A stretch of DNA of 64,000 bases from Grammothele lineata (Eukaryota; Basidiomycota; Agaricomycetes; Polyporales; Polyporaceae), in the NCBI GenBank assembly GCA_002150815.3, contig NDFF03000373.1, positions 1 to 64,000 of the forward strand, read 5' to 3'. Under the pieces are notes generated by a model. The model was not told the origin of the DNA. It did not search any database and saw nothing but the letters and a program-made list of their open reading frames with translations. This document shows, piece by piece, positions 10,592-23,700 of this stretch. The translations under genes and the position numbers were made by a program. How positions within the stretch are numbered: the first letter of the stretch is position 1; the number at the start of each line of letters is the position of its first letter.

Positions 10592-13500
10592 ATGTCGGTG
10601 CAGTGCCCGTCCTACATCTCCACCCGCTCCGCAGAGGTCATCCTTTCCGACGTCCGGCCCATCAAGCTCAAGCCTGAAGCCCTGCATGCGGTCAACGTGC
10701 TCCTCGACGAGGTTCTCTACGACATCCTCGCTACCGCCCGCTCACTCGCCGTCGACCGTCTCAAAGCTGCCCTCCTCCGCGTGCTCCCTACAAGCCTCGG
10801 CAAGGAGGCCCTTCTGGAGGCAGAGGTCGAGCTCAAGGCCTACTGGGATCGCACCCCCTCTGCGCGCCCGTCCGCGCGCAGGAGTAATGGCGAGAATGGC
10901 GCCGAGTTCGATCTGCAATGGAGCTACGAGGTGCGTCTGCTACGCTGTTGAATCCATCCCCTCCAGCTCATTATTCCTGATCCATATCCCATGCGCGCGC
11001 GCCGGCTTGTCTGCACGCTGTTCAGCTTCTACGCATCAAATGTGAAGCATACTCGACCATGAACGATAGCGACGAGGACGCGGAGGCGGAGCGGCGCCTG
11101 CAGCAGCGCATGGAGGCGGGCGGGGCGTCCGCGCCGCCGAGCGCCGCGCTACTGGCCCCGGCCGCGCTCTATCTCACGGCCATACTCGAGTACGTGTGCC
11201 TCCATCTCCCATCTGTCCACTCCACACGCGCTTCGGAAGCTCACGCCGGCGCTGGGCTCACACAGGGCCATATGCGAGTACGTTGTCCTTCCCTCCCATA
11301 TCGCTCCCCGAGCATCAAGGCTCATCGTCCCTCCTTTTTTCTTTCATTTTCTTTACTGCGCGGCTCTGTCCCGGGTGGTCGTTCAAACAGACACGTACTA
11401 TCGAACGTGAGCCGGGTTGCGTCACGAGATAGCAGCCGGACGCTGGCGACGGTACAAGATCTGTTCATTGCGCTGGGAGAAGACGATACGATCTACAGCA
11501 TGTTCAAAACCATGAAAGGTGGGTGCCGATCCGAGCGAGTGCTTTCATCTGGATCGGGCGAAGGCTGCGCGAGGGGCTGTTGTTGCCTTGTTGCGCCTAG
11601 CAGGGCGGGGAGCTGACTGGGCGTTTCACGTTGCTTGTTTATCAGTGTACGAACACATCGAAGCGCTCTCGAAGGCGGCGCGGCCACGGCGGAGCAAGTC
11701 GTTTTCGCGGAGCGAGAGCAGAGGCGGGCGGGGATCGACGTCGTCGCCGATGAACGGCGAGTCGACGACGACTGCACCAGGGAAAGGGTCGCGGCAGTCG
11801 GTGGACTCGTCGCGGTCGACGATGGTGGGCTCGACGAGCGAGTCGCGGCGGACGTCGATGGAGCGGGTCAAGGGCGCCAAGATCTTCCATACGCGGACAC
11901 TGAGCGACCGGCCGGAGGGCGCGGCGGGGATTGCCGGCGCCGGCCTCGGGGGAGAAATGGGCACGAGCCGAGGGGAGGGCGAAATCGAGGTGCGCCCGTC
12001 GCCGCGTTCCTGTTCCTTCTGCCGCCCGCGTCTCACCTCGCCCTGCCTCTCTCCCTCCCCCGTCTCCGCCTGTTAGGACCCCGACGAGCTCCAGCACGAG
12101 TTCGACGAGCTCATGCGCTCCGGCGCCACCATGAAGGTCTCTCTCACCCCCGATCGTCTCAAGTCCATGGAGGTACGTCCCCGACAGCCTGCCCACTGCT
12201 CCCCGGCCAAGCGCCAACCGACGGTTCCCCGCAGGTATACAAGCAAGAGCGCCTTGACCGCGACCGCCTCACCCGCCGAACGGGTTCGTCCGACAAGGGC
12301 CTCGACGGTGGCGCCGCTGCCGCCGCCACCACTGCGCACGCTGCTGAGCACAAGCGGGTCCCGAACGGGAGGCCCCATCTCCGCCACGTGGACTCCATCG
12401 TCGAGGACGAAGAAGAGACCCCCGCCCCCGCTGCCCGCGCGCCCCCTCCCCCACCCCCTCTCCAGTCCAACGCAGCCGTCCGGGCTCGCAACACAAGCTT
12501 TACAAGCACTACTACTACGGCGTCCACACGTATGTCTGACCAGCGGTTGCGCTCGATATCTATCTCAAACGTCCCCCATCCCCGACACGAAGATGGCATC
12601 GCCCGCAAGGCCTCCGGCCAGAGACACCCTAACGGCACATCCCGCGTAGGTTCACAAAACGCCGCACCAATGGGCCCCCCGCCCGACCCGGTCGTACCCA
12701 AACGGACAAGGAAGATCCAGCGCGGTCTAGACTCGTTGGACTTGGACGATGTCATGGCGGGTTCTGACGGCGAGGATGGCGTGGGCATTAGTGAGTTTCC
12801 ACAACGCCAGCCCTCTCGTAACGGCACGGGAGCCTCGGTGCCCTCTACACCCACCTCTCCGCGCGGGCCTGGTGGGAAGCCGCACATCTCCAGAGCGGCA
12901 CAGGACCTCATCGCCTTCCTTGATGCCGGTCCGCCCGAAGAACCGTCTTTCAACCCCGCGATGAACGCGAGCGTGATCTCCTTCGAGTCGAGCAAGAACC
13001 GCTCGGGACGCCTCCAGCGCATGATGTCCCGCCTCGCAATCGGCGGCTCGCGCGAGAACCTGAACGGCGCGTTCGACGAGGCCCCCAAGACGCCGCGCTC
13101 GCTCTCCCGCAAGGCGAGCAAGACAGCGATGAGCGCGGCGTCGCCCCCGCCGTCGTACAAGGGCCTCAACTCGAAGAGATCTATCCCGAACGTCGCTGCG
13201 AACGGGAATGGGTACCCGAACGTCATCGTCGCGACCCCGCCGCCGCGCCCGCCGTCGGCGCAGCAGCCGCTCGTCGTGTCCAGCTCGCGCTCGGGGTCGC
13301 CCGCTGCGACTGGGACGCACACCCCGCCGTCGCTCGCGCCGTCGGCGACCGCGTCCTCGCACGCGTCGGACGACACGCTCGGCTCGCAGCCCTCAAGCCT
13401 TGCCCGCCGCGGCACGCGCAAAGCCGTGCCGACCTTCGCCGCAGACGACGTCGTCTCCCCCTCAAGCTCCGTCGGGGAGTCCCTCGCAGACGGGAGCGGG

Positions 13501-14295
13501 AGCGCCACCGTCCGGTCCCCCGCGAGCGTCACAAGTAACGGCAACGGCAACGGCGAGGGGCGCCGCCCGCGCCCGACCCCGCTGAACGGGTACCCCGTCA
13601 AGCTCGACATGTCCGAGCTCTCTGCGCACTCGCGCGCGCGCGCGCAGAGCGCGGCGTCCCCCAGCTCGGCGCTCGAGCGCGGCAGTACCGGTAAGCACGC
13701 GAAGGCGGAGAGCGGGTACGCGTCGCGCTCGGCGTCGCGCAGCCCTATCACCCCCGCCGCTGCTGCAGCTGCGCCCGTCCCGGCGCCCCCACAAGCGCCT
13801 GCGGGGCCGTCGTTGGGCGCGAAGGAGGCGGAGGATATGAGGAGGCTGCTGGGGGCTGCGACGTCTGCGGACGAGTGTAGGCTCGTGGTGGACATGTTCC
13901 TCGCGAAGAGCGGGTTCCCGCTGCTGGACGCGCCTGCGCCTGTGTCTACAACGGAGACGCAGGAGGGCGGGGTGGAGGCGGTCGCGGAGGCGCTGGCGTT
14001 GGCGGCGAAGACGGTGGACGAGGTCGAGCGGGGGCTTGTTGCGCTGTTCTTGGGTGGCGGTCCGGTGGTTTCGTCGTCGAGCGAGTTGGAGGTGCCCCTG
14101 GAGTCTTCCTTTCGTGGAGAGGAGCAACAGCTGGCAAGGGAGCCGGAGAAGGAGCTGCCAGTCCCTGTCGAGGAGCCAGAACCCCAGCCGGAGCCCCAGC
14201 CTCAACACCAACACCAGCCCCAACACCAGCAGCTCGCAGAGGAGCAGCAGTCCTTTCGGGCCGCCGCCGCCACTGTCTCCGCTCGCTCGCATTAG
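10592..14295 (+). CDS. Histone-fold (H2A-like) domain protein with a long disordered tail
   Basis: Seven exons: 10592-10930, 11026-11189, 11266-11277 (a 12-base microexon), 11391-11518, 11646-11989, 12077-12172, 12235-14295. Phases close and give 1047 residues. The N-terminal 115 residues include a conserved helical block (RPIKLKPEALHAVNVLLDEV). A second block, LLAPAALYLTAILE-AICEHVLSNVSRVA followed by TLATVQDLFIAL, resembles the alpha2-alpha3 part of histone H2A (compare the family pattern AxxYLxAxLEYL...LA.NAARD). This suggests a histone-fold heterodimer or chromatin/transcription role. The remaining 750 or so residues are Ser/Pro/Arg-rich and probably disordered, with many S-P sites, poly-Pro at about 12450 and a Glu/Gln/Pro-rich end. 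I do not recognise a named family. An extra 3' exon is possible, because a different frame stays open to 14419. Confidence 0.78.
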
Positions 14296-16225
14296 TGCGC
14301 GCGAGTCCGCGATCGCGCGAAGGCTGTCGGTGCAGGTGCCGCGGGTGAGCGTCGACTACCACGTCCTGAGCATGTACCGCATATACCAGCGCGGGCTTGG
14401 ATTGGACCTGGGTGAGTGAGCTGGCGGCCCTGGTCTTTCTCCTTCTCCATCCTACATACCATCACCCACGTTTACCCACCCTCCGACTACCACTAGTTCA
14501 CTACTCCTACTACTACTGTCATCCTTGCCGGCACGTCGCGCTGTCGGACTGCGACGGGCCCGCTGGCGTCTGCCCCGCGCATCGATCGTCTTTACGCATA
14601 CGCTCCCCCAACGTATTTACAAGTTAACGGAAGTACATAACGCTACCCACAGTTTACTCTACCCTCTACTCTCTACCCCTCGTCTCCCTCCCCTCGTCCC
14701 GTTTATGCGTCCCCCCTCCTCTTCCCTCTCTTCCCCTCTTCCATTCTTTCCTCCCCGTTTGGTTAGAACTGTCCGCGTCCGACCGACTGTCTGTCTGTGC
14801 GTGCCTCCTCTGTCTGTCTGTCCTCTTTAGTGGCTGTGTGGTACCTTCCCCATCCCCCTTCCCCCATCTTCTTTTTTGTGTCCGACGTCCGTTCGTTACT
14901 CTCCATCTCGCTCGTTCCCTCCCCGCCCGACAGGGTGCCGGCCTCTTTGTGAGCCACAAGCGCATATATAGCGATGTAATACGCCCTTTTCGAGCCTTTC
15001 TCTATGTGTGTCTGTCTGGGTCTTCTGTGCCTTTGATCACCAGACATTTTTCTCGAGTCGAGTCGTTGAACGTTCGTCGGGTGCAGTCATGGAAGTTGGA
15101 ACACGTCTACGGAGCCCAATTGCAAGAGGCTTCGGACGTTCGAGTGTCACTTAGACTTCAAGCTCAGGCTCTTGCCCGTTGTAGTCCTGGCGAGGACGTC
15201 GACGTTCGTGCCTCGAGACTCGAGACTCGAGTCCACCCGGCGACCCACGTCCAACTAAGTAACGTAACGGCAGCGTAGTGCGGGCCCGAGGCCGAGTCCG
15301 GCCGAGTCCGAGTTGGGAGCTCTACATAGATCGGTTGAGCCTCTCTCCGGATCCACTCACAACGCTAAAGTCAGACCAATATTTGCCACCAGAAACGATC
15401 GACAATGATGATCGGGTATGGTCGGGGTGAGATGAGTATGATGCGCCGAACGTTGTTCGTGCGTCGAGGCGGCGCCTCACCGTACTAAAGGTACATCGCC
15501 GCACACCGTGGACTGAAGGCGGTATTTACAGCGCGTTCGACCGCAGGCGCATTCAGCACCCAGTCAGGGTTCTCCGCGCACTTACGTTGGCGCGGATGAC
15601 GTACGCGTCCGCCCAGAAGCCAAATCTCCGCCTCGGCCTCCGCAGACGGTGGGCCTGGAAGCCGTACTGAAACCACTGAAACCAGCACGTCCGCTCGGTA
15701 GAGCTCGGCGGCCGGTCACCCGCGCGGGGAGCGGATGCAAAGAGGGCTTTTCTCGGGGCCGCCGCGGTCGCCGGTTATTAGGCGGGGGGCTTGAGGGGGC
15801 TTCGAGAAATCTGGAGAGAGGCTGGGGCGCCGCTTGTTGCTATGGACACGGCGAGGAAAAGTTTGTAGGGCGCATGCGCAAATATGCGAGCTCCGGATTT
15901 TGTAGCGAGGTGGATCTAGATCTTCAAAGAAATATTGGCGAGAGGATCCTTCGTGGCGTCGCTTGCTGATATCGTACGTGCGCCGGATCAAATGGGACGT
16001 GGTAGATTAGATGGGTCGTAAAGGGAAGTGTGGCTAAGTACTTTTCGACAGCAACATCGAGGTGTAGTATGTACTGGCGTTCTGCGAGGTGAAGAGGCGT
16101 TCGTAATCCTACAGTATGGTGCCTCAGGCGTGGGGTACATCATCCGCCAACTACAGGAGAGTACAATCGTTCAGGCTTACCAGCCGAGAAGCTCGAAGCA
16201 CAGATCGCACAGCGTCCGGGGCCGG
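14296..16225. other. Gene-free interval with C/T-rich tract and short direct repeats
   Basis: About 1.9 kb between the ends of the histone-fold and RPA135 genes, which converge here. 14640-14890 is strongly C/T-rich. At 15212-15230 the unit CTCGAGA is repeated, and a perfect 10-base direct repeat (GCCGAGTCCG) lies at 15291-15310. Reading frames here are short and look random. No gene is supported. Confidence 0.45.
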
Positions 16226-19200
16226 TCACTGCACCTCCAACGAGACCTTGATCCCCATCGACGCAAGCTCCGCGCAGAGGTACCGGAAGACATACGGTAC
16301 GGCGACGACGTCCATGTCCCCGCCCTTCGCGCCCGACCCGAGCACATGTGCAGACGGGATCGCCACGTGGACGTCTCCCCGCACGCGCGCGGCGCCATTA
16401 CTTTGCCCTTGTGCGAGGGCTGCACGCGCGCGCTCGTCCTCTTCCTCGGCCGCGGCGCGACAGGCGCGGCAGTACTCGCCCCCGGGGCCGGACGGGCGCG
16501 GGACGCCCCCGGAGCCGGGGCCGAGGACGGCGGCGCCCAGGGAGAGGTCGTCGTAGCCGAGGGAGATGAGGGAGCCGCAGGTGCGGCAGACCCAGGCGGT
16601 GGAGTAGTCGGAGCAGTTCATGAGGCGGTCTTGGAGGAGGAAGGCCGTGCCGTGTGCTATGAGAGCGTCGCGCTCCATCTCGCCGAAACGGATACCACCC
16701 GCGCGTTTTCGCCCCTACGTCGTTGGAGGGACAGAGTGAGGTGAGTTGGAGACTAAATACTGAGAGGCAAAAACTGACCTTGACGGGCTGACGGGTGACG
16801 GGATCAACGGGACCAGTCGTCCGCACCTGGAACTTGTCGAGAACCATGTGCCGGAGACGTTGGTAATAGACAACACCGATGTAGATGTCCGCCGCGAATT
16901 CCTGACCGGTGATACCGGAGTACATCGGTTCGTTACCGTAGTAGTTGTAACCCGCAGCAAGAAGTTGATCACCGAAGTAATCGATCGCTGTGTCTTCTTC
17001 AGTGAACCTGTGCGTATGCGAGACATGGTTGTAAGTTGTCAGACGTCCCATATGCATCGAAATGGTTGTCTCACTGGAAAGGTGTTGCGTCTTGCGCGAG
17101 ACCATGCATCGCACCGGCCTTGCCTGCCATACTCTCGACTAACATGCCGATCGTCATACGGGATGGGAAGGCGTGCGGGTTGATGATGACGTCAGGCTGA
17201 AGACCGCTCTCCGTGAATGGCATATCGACTGCGGGCCACTTCTGCGAGCAGACACCCTTCTGACCGTGCCGCGACGAAAACTTATCACCAATGACGGGCG
17301 CGCGGGTGATGCGCAGCGTAATGTGGATCTTCTGCAGCTCCTGATCACCAGCGTCGCTCCCTGCGTTGAACGCCAGTCAGGTAAGCCGAGAGATAGGCAT
17401 GGAGGGATAGAATGCGCACCGAGTAGGCGGACGGTCTCGACGTACGCGACCTCATCGCCCTTGTACTTGACGAACTTCGTGCGCCTCGTCGTATCGTCGA
17501 TGTACGCCGCGATCGGGTCCCCCGGGTTCAGCCTCACACCCACCGCCGGCAACCCATCCTGGTCGATGAACTTCACCGCCGGGTGCTGCTTGTCCCCCTC
17601 CTCGGTCCTGATCTCCCTTCCCAGGCCAAAGTGGAGCGTCGGCACGGCGGTCTGGCGGCGGGAGCCCGCGAGCTCCTGGAGGTCGACAGTGTAGGACTTG
17701 TACACGGTCCCGTACCCGAAGCCGCGCTCGTGCGCGGACTTGTTGAGGATCATGGCGTCTTCCATGTCGTACCCCGTGTAGGAGATGACGGCGACGACGG
17801 CGTTGGTCCCGTTCGGGAACGAGTCCATCCCGTACGTGTTGTGCAGTGCGGGGCGGACGACGGGTGTTTGGCCGGTTTGGAGCCGGTAGAGCTTGTTGTC
17901 CGTTCGGTGCTGCAGTGCGGTTGCGGGCGTGCCCATCGTTTGCTTACCCATCTTCAGAGTGGGGGTGTTAGCCCGAGTCGTACTCACACTCTAGAATGTA
18001 AGGCGGACTAACCTGACACTGGTAGATATTCCTCGGACTCTGGTTGAAGTCCGAAAACGGTGTCAAGTTCGCCAGGATCGACAAGAAATTCGTCGGCGAG
18101 TGCTCCACATGCGTCGACACCCCCTCCTCAATCTCCGCCGGCGTGCACGCAATGTCCATATACACCTGCTCGAACGAGCCCACCTGGTCGTCGCGCCCGT
18201 TCGCGAGGTACCTCACGGGGCGCATCATCCGCGCCCGCCCCGCGAACAGGTACAGGCCCGGGTATTGCCCGCCCTTGGACACGGGCACGAGCCCGATCTC
18301 GAGGTCGAGTGGGACGCGGTGCTTGCCTTCTGTCTTCCAGATGCGCAGGCTCGTCGCGAGCTGCGCGCAGACGGCGGGCGGGGCCCAGCCGATGAGGCGC
18401 CCGTCGAGCTGCACGCAGAGGTTCCGTCGGCCGTCGATGGAGGGCGCGAAGGCTTGTGTCATGCCGTGTGCGGCGAGTAGGGAGGGGAGGTGTGCGGAGG
18501 AGAGGGGGGCGGTGACGATGCGGCAGGTGCGGGAGAGATGGTTGAGGAGACCGCAGGGAGAACCATCGGGAGTGTGTACGGGGCAGAGGAAGCCTGTATA
18601 AACGCTGTGAGCGCGGGGTCTAGGAGGATGAGTGGACATACATACCCCACGCCTCAGGCAGGAGTTTCCGGACAGTGGTGGTCTTGAGCTCAGCGAAGAA
18701 GGCACCACGATGGATAGAACGGAAGTGACTGATGTAGCGCATCCAGTTCAGCTTCTCGGCGACGATGGTGAACCCAGACGCTTGTTGGAGATCCAGACCC
18801 GTTGGAGAGACCAGGTTGCCGGTGGCGAGGAAGTTGGACATCTTGGCGCCAATGTCGTAGTTCGTCTTGGCAAGTACCTTCTTGATGTACCGCTCTGTTG
18901 TGGGGTTAGTACTGAGAGATGTGACAGTTGGATTAGGGGAGGGGAGACGTACTGTCAAAGAAGTCGACTGCCGGGTTAGCATTACGAACGTCCAAGGCTA
19001 TGCCTTCACGGAAGCTGTTGAGTGCCTCCTCCAAACGCTCCTTGATAATCATGCCGTACAAGGTTCCAGGTAGGAGGACTTCCTGGTGTTGAGGCGAATC
19101 CGGGTTGTCGACACTACATGACTTGGAGACGAGCGCATACAATTTCCTTAGCATGAACCTTGAAACCTTGCCGTCAGCAGGAATGAGTTAGAGGAGCGAG

Positions 19201-20511
19201 GAGAGACCATACAGGAGCATTCGGAACTTGTCCCTAGGGTTCTGCAGGTGTACGAGAACGATCTTGTTGATGAGCCAGACGCCAATAGCCTGATTTGTCC
19301 AGTCTTCCGGCATGTTGACAACGACGCGGAACTTGTCCCCTAGATACTGTAGGCACTGGTCGCCCGTGTAAAGACTGTACATCTTGAAGCTACGAAGGAG
19401 GAGCTCCACGCGATCCGACAGGAACGTATCTTCGTAGTCCTGCATCATGACACCTTCGAAGATCTCCTTGTCGGAAGCGGATACGAGAGCTTTGAGGATG
19501 AGCATGATTGGGATAACATACTCCTGTTTCCTCCAGCTGAAGCGAAGCATAGCGCTGCCATTCGACAAATAGTGCAGTGTATTCGTTACGCCTGTCTGGT
19601 CGGGACGAACACATCGAATTTGAACGGCATAGGGAGTGTATGAGGGGCCTCGGTTGACGAAGGACGGGCGGACGAGGGAGATGATATGATGTCGTCGAGG
19701 GAGGATAAGGTAGCGGATGAGACGTTCGTTGCCGTTAATGATGAAATAACCGCCGAACTCTTCCGGCTCTTCATGATGCTTGACGAGGTCTGCCGAAGAC
19801 ATGCCTCGGATATTACACCTGGCGGACTGTAGCCCCCAACATGAATATGAGTCTCGATTTGCCGTATCTGTTGATGGGTGCTTACCCGGACCATGATAGG
19901 GAGGAGGCCGCAGTCGCGCATTTCGACTTCGACGGGCTGGTCATTGACTTGCCAGCACACCTTTACCATCATGCGCCCTCTGTATGATGTCAACCTCTCG
20001 CGAGCCTACGAGCAAAGATATTCCAACGGTGCTCTGTATAACCGCCAATGATCGACTGTGGCTGCTCACCTCAGACGGGAAGACTCTCCGCTCGATCGCG
20101 TCCTTGTCCCTTTCGGGCACCATCGGACGCGACACGGTGACCTGCTCATACCACACTTGGAATTCGTTTGCGTCGCGACCGGCTGAAGAGTGAGAAGGGG
20201 CACGTACTGGTGAGCCGGTTTCCCCAGCCGCTCTGCCCGCTCTCTGCGCCCACGGTGCCCCTGCCGTCAAAGACTACGCGCCTCCCAATGTCCTCTAAGC
20301 CAAGATGCAGCAGCCCCCTCCCGTCTCCGTCGCCCGCTGGAAGACCGGAATCGTCGAAGAGCGCATTGAAGGATTCGAGGTGCGGGGTCACGAATTCATT
20401 GAGGATGGGGACGACGGCCGCGTCCTTTGGTGGGCTCTTAAATTTCTTCTCCCGTTCAAGCGTCCCAAAAGTGCTCTTCGAGCGTGTTGGCGAGCGGGAG
20501 CCGTCCGGCAT
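16226..20511 (-). CDS. RPA135: DNA-directed RNA polymerase I subunit RPA135 (second-largest subunit)
   Basis: Catalytic beta-like subunit of RNA polymerase I, which transcribes rDNA in the nucleolus. Eleven exons (20511-20208, 20182-20070, 20005-19886, 19826-19213, 19158-18953, 18894-18646, 18593-18013, 17951-17420, 17360-17075, 17007-16779, 16714-16226) close in phase and give 1240 residues, near the usual 1200. Pol I-type signatures: [20 protein letters not shown]-polymerase lobe motif [70 protein letters not shown], the hybrid-binding [12 protein letters not shown], and [19 protein letters not shown]-terminal zinc ribbon has its two CxxC pairs in VCRTCG and EYCRACR, with an Ala/Glu/Gly-rich insert after the second pair, and ends in [18 protein letters not shown]. 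The [20 protein letters not shown] block and the C-terminal sequence are closer to Pol I than to Pol II or III. It shares a divergent promoter with NUP98. Confidence 0.97.
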
Positions 20512-20754
20512 AGCGAAGGGAGGAGGAGCTAGAGCTGCTCTCGCCCGAAGCGAAACTTGCAGGAGGACGCGGAGAACCGGCGCTTGCACAAAAAATCAGG
20601 CGCCCGGGCCGGAGCCGGAGCGCGGGGTGTTGCGCTGATTGAGGCTCCGCCCGAAACCGACGCGAGGACAAGGACGGGCGTTGGGCGACGGGCTCAGCCT
20701 CGGAGAGGACGACGACGACCGCGCGACGACTCGACACGACCCTTTCTCCTCGCC
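20512..20754. promoter_or_regulatory. Bidirectional promoter of RPA135 and the NUP98-type gene
   Basis: Only 243 bases separate the two start codons, which point away from each other. The interval is GC-rich. I see no TATA box. Shared control is inferred from position only. Confidence 0.6.
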
Positions 20755-23700
20755 ATGTTCGGGAACGCATCGTCCTCGTGGGGCCAGCCCCAGCAGAACC
20801 AGCAGCAGCAGCAGCCGCCGCAGGGCGGTGCGTTTGGCCAGCCCTCAGCCTTCGGGTCCGGCAGTGGTATGTATCCATCCCGTTTGCGACTCATTTCGCG
20901 CGCCCTTTTAATCTCCCACCATTGTCTCGCTTGCAGCCTTTGGTTCCAACACCTCCAGTGCATTCGGCCAACCACAGCAGCCACAGCAGGCCAATCCCAT
21001 GTTCGGAAACCTAGGTGGAACGAGCAGTACGCCCAACACGGGCTTTGGTGCGCGTTTGTGCTCTTCTCTACGCGTCTATCGTGCTTACACGTCGTTCGCT
21101 GCGCTTCCAGGAGCCTTCGGGTCCTCGAACAACAACCAAGGAGGAGGGGTGTTCGGTCAGCCCAAGCCCTCCACCGGGTTTGGCGCGTTCGGTGGCGGAG
21201 GGACGGGGGCCTTCGGAGGCACAAGTGGCGGCACGTCGACGTTTGGGAGCAACCCGAGTGGAGGCACGTTTGGTTCCAGTGCCCCCAGTACCGGAGGTGG
21301 GATATTCGGCCAACCCTCGACAAGTACGAGCGCGTTTGGTGGAGGAGGAACTAGTGGGGGAATCTTTGGGCAGAACAAGCCCGCCACACCCTTTGGGGGC
21401 GCCGCTAGTACGTATCCAACCATATCGCCCCCGTGTTCCGATTCTGAGTGGTTTACTGCTGGGCAGCGACAGATAGCGGCGCACCAGTCACTACCGGAAC
21501 CGCGAACCCGCCTTTCACTGCGTTCACCGAGAAGGACAACGTCAATGCCAACATCACGCTACAATACCAGAGCATCTCGGCGATGCAACAATATCGCACT
21601 GCTTCGTTTGAGGTAAGTCAGTTGACATTGTGGTCATACACGTCGTAACACGCCTGCCGTCAGGAACTTCGGTTCCAAGACTATCAACAAGGCAGGAAAA
21701 CGTCGGGAGGGTTCGGCCAATCTACGTTTGGTGCACCGTCCCAACCGACGACTGGAGCCTTTGGCCAACCCGCCCAGCCAGCTGCTACGGGCACAACATT
21801 TGGTGGATTTGGCAACACGAGCACGACAAACCAGCCGGCCACGGGTGGATTTGGAGCCTTTGGACAAAATACCAACACAGGAACCACGGGTGGTGGCGGC
21901 ATTTTCGGAGGAGGTACTACGGGTGGCGCATTCGGCCAACCCCAGCAGAATCAGCAACAGCCACAATCAACTGGGTTTGGTGCATTCGGGCAGCCTAGCC
22001 AACCTCAACAGCAACCTGCTGGTGGCCTGTTCGGCGGAGGTGGTGCCTTCGGTGCCAACAACAATCAGCCGAAACCTGCTTTTGGAGGTGCGTATATCGT
22101 TGGATATCAGATGCTAGTTACATCACTAACTTGACACTAGCTACTGGAACCACTGGTACATTTGGATCGACTGGTGCATTCGGGCAGCCGCAGAATCAGC
22201 AACAGCCCAATACCGGCGGAGGCTTGTTCGGGCAGACTCAAAATAACACAAGCGGTTTCGGTGCATTCGGTGAGTTCCTCACAATTGTGTTGATCTCCCT
22301 CGATTCATGTATTCTTAGGTCAACCCAAGCCCAACGCCTTTGGTGTGACTAATCCTACGCAGCCCTCTACGACTGGCGCGTTCGGCACGTTTGGTCAAAC
22401 AATTCAGCAACAGCCCCAACAGCCAGGTACACAACCAACGGGCGGTCTCTTCGGTGGCGGTACCACCGGTACCGGGTTGTTTGGTACAAACAACAACCAG
22501 CAGCAGCAACAGCCTCAGCCAGGCGGGGGTCGTGCGTATCACGATCTTCAATAATCGCCTGTAAATCTGACCCTGTCCACAGTGTTCGGCGCGTCAACTA
22601 CCCAGCCGCAGACTGGTGGTGGTCTCTTTGGTACCAACACGACAGGCGGCGGTTTGTTCGGTGCCACGAACAACCAACAGGGCGCTCAGCCACAGCAGCA
22701 GAGTGCGTTCGGCGGGGGTCTATTCGGTGCAAAACCGGCTACCACTACTACCCAGCCCTCTGGCGGCTTGTTCGGCGGTGGCACGCTTGGCTCGAATACG
22801 ACATTCGGCCAGCCACAGCAAACGCAGCCGACCGGCGGTGGTCTGTTTGGTTCTACCCTGGGGCAACCCCAGCAGAACCAGCAACCGAACGCATTTGGCG
22901 GCGGGCTCTTTGGCAAGCCGGCCGCCCCCACGCTTGGCACGTCGACCTCGACGGGACAGCAGCAGGGTGGCCTTGGCACATCGTTGTTTGGCAATACCCT
23001 GGGCGGGTCCACAGCGACCATGGGTGCCTCTACCCTTGGCCAGTCACAAGCGCCGCTGATGGCCTCTATTGCACAGCCGATTAGCACGAATCTGCCCATC
23101 TTCAGCATGCTGCCTCCAGGTCCCAGAGCTGTCACGCTCGACCAGCAGCCCAAGAAGAAGCCGGGCTACTTCGTGGACGTGCCCACGCGGGCTCCAGTGC
23201 CTCAGCTGCAGCTCCGCTATGCGCCTGCTTCGACGAAGCTGCGCGGATTCGCCTCGTCGTCCACACCTCCTGGCGCGAGCTCGAGCCAGCTGAACGGTAG
23301 CCTGTTGTACACCTCTGGGAAGCCCAACGCGCTCTCGCTTAGCAAGGCGTCGTCGAAGAGCCTGCTCGGACCCGACTCTTTCCTGACCAACGGCGGGCCC
23401 AGCCCAACGCTCGGCAGCGGAGCACGGCAGAGCGTCAAGAAGCTCACCCTCGACAAGAAGATCGAGGCTGCGGACCTCTTCAGCCGCCCCGCCAGCGCCG
23501 GTCCCTCATTCAACCCCAAGCTCAGCATCGCCGCGCGCGAGACGGACGCCGCGGCCAGCGGAGCAAACGGTGCGCGCGTGTCGGAATCCCCGACGCCCGC
23601 CAACCGCCCCAAGGCCGCCCCGAACCGCTTTATCGGCCAAACCGCGACCGAGTACGTGCCCCACTCGGCCCCCGCTTCGCCCGAGGCGTCACGTCAGAAG

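Noticed and set aside
12159..13895. 578-codon minus-strand frame opposite the histone-fold gene
   Set aside because: It is the shadow of the disordered, GC-rich exon on the other strand; the + strand is joined in phase with six upstream exons.
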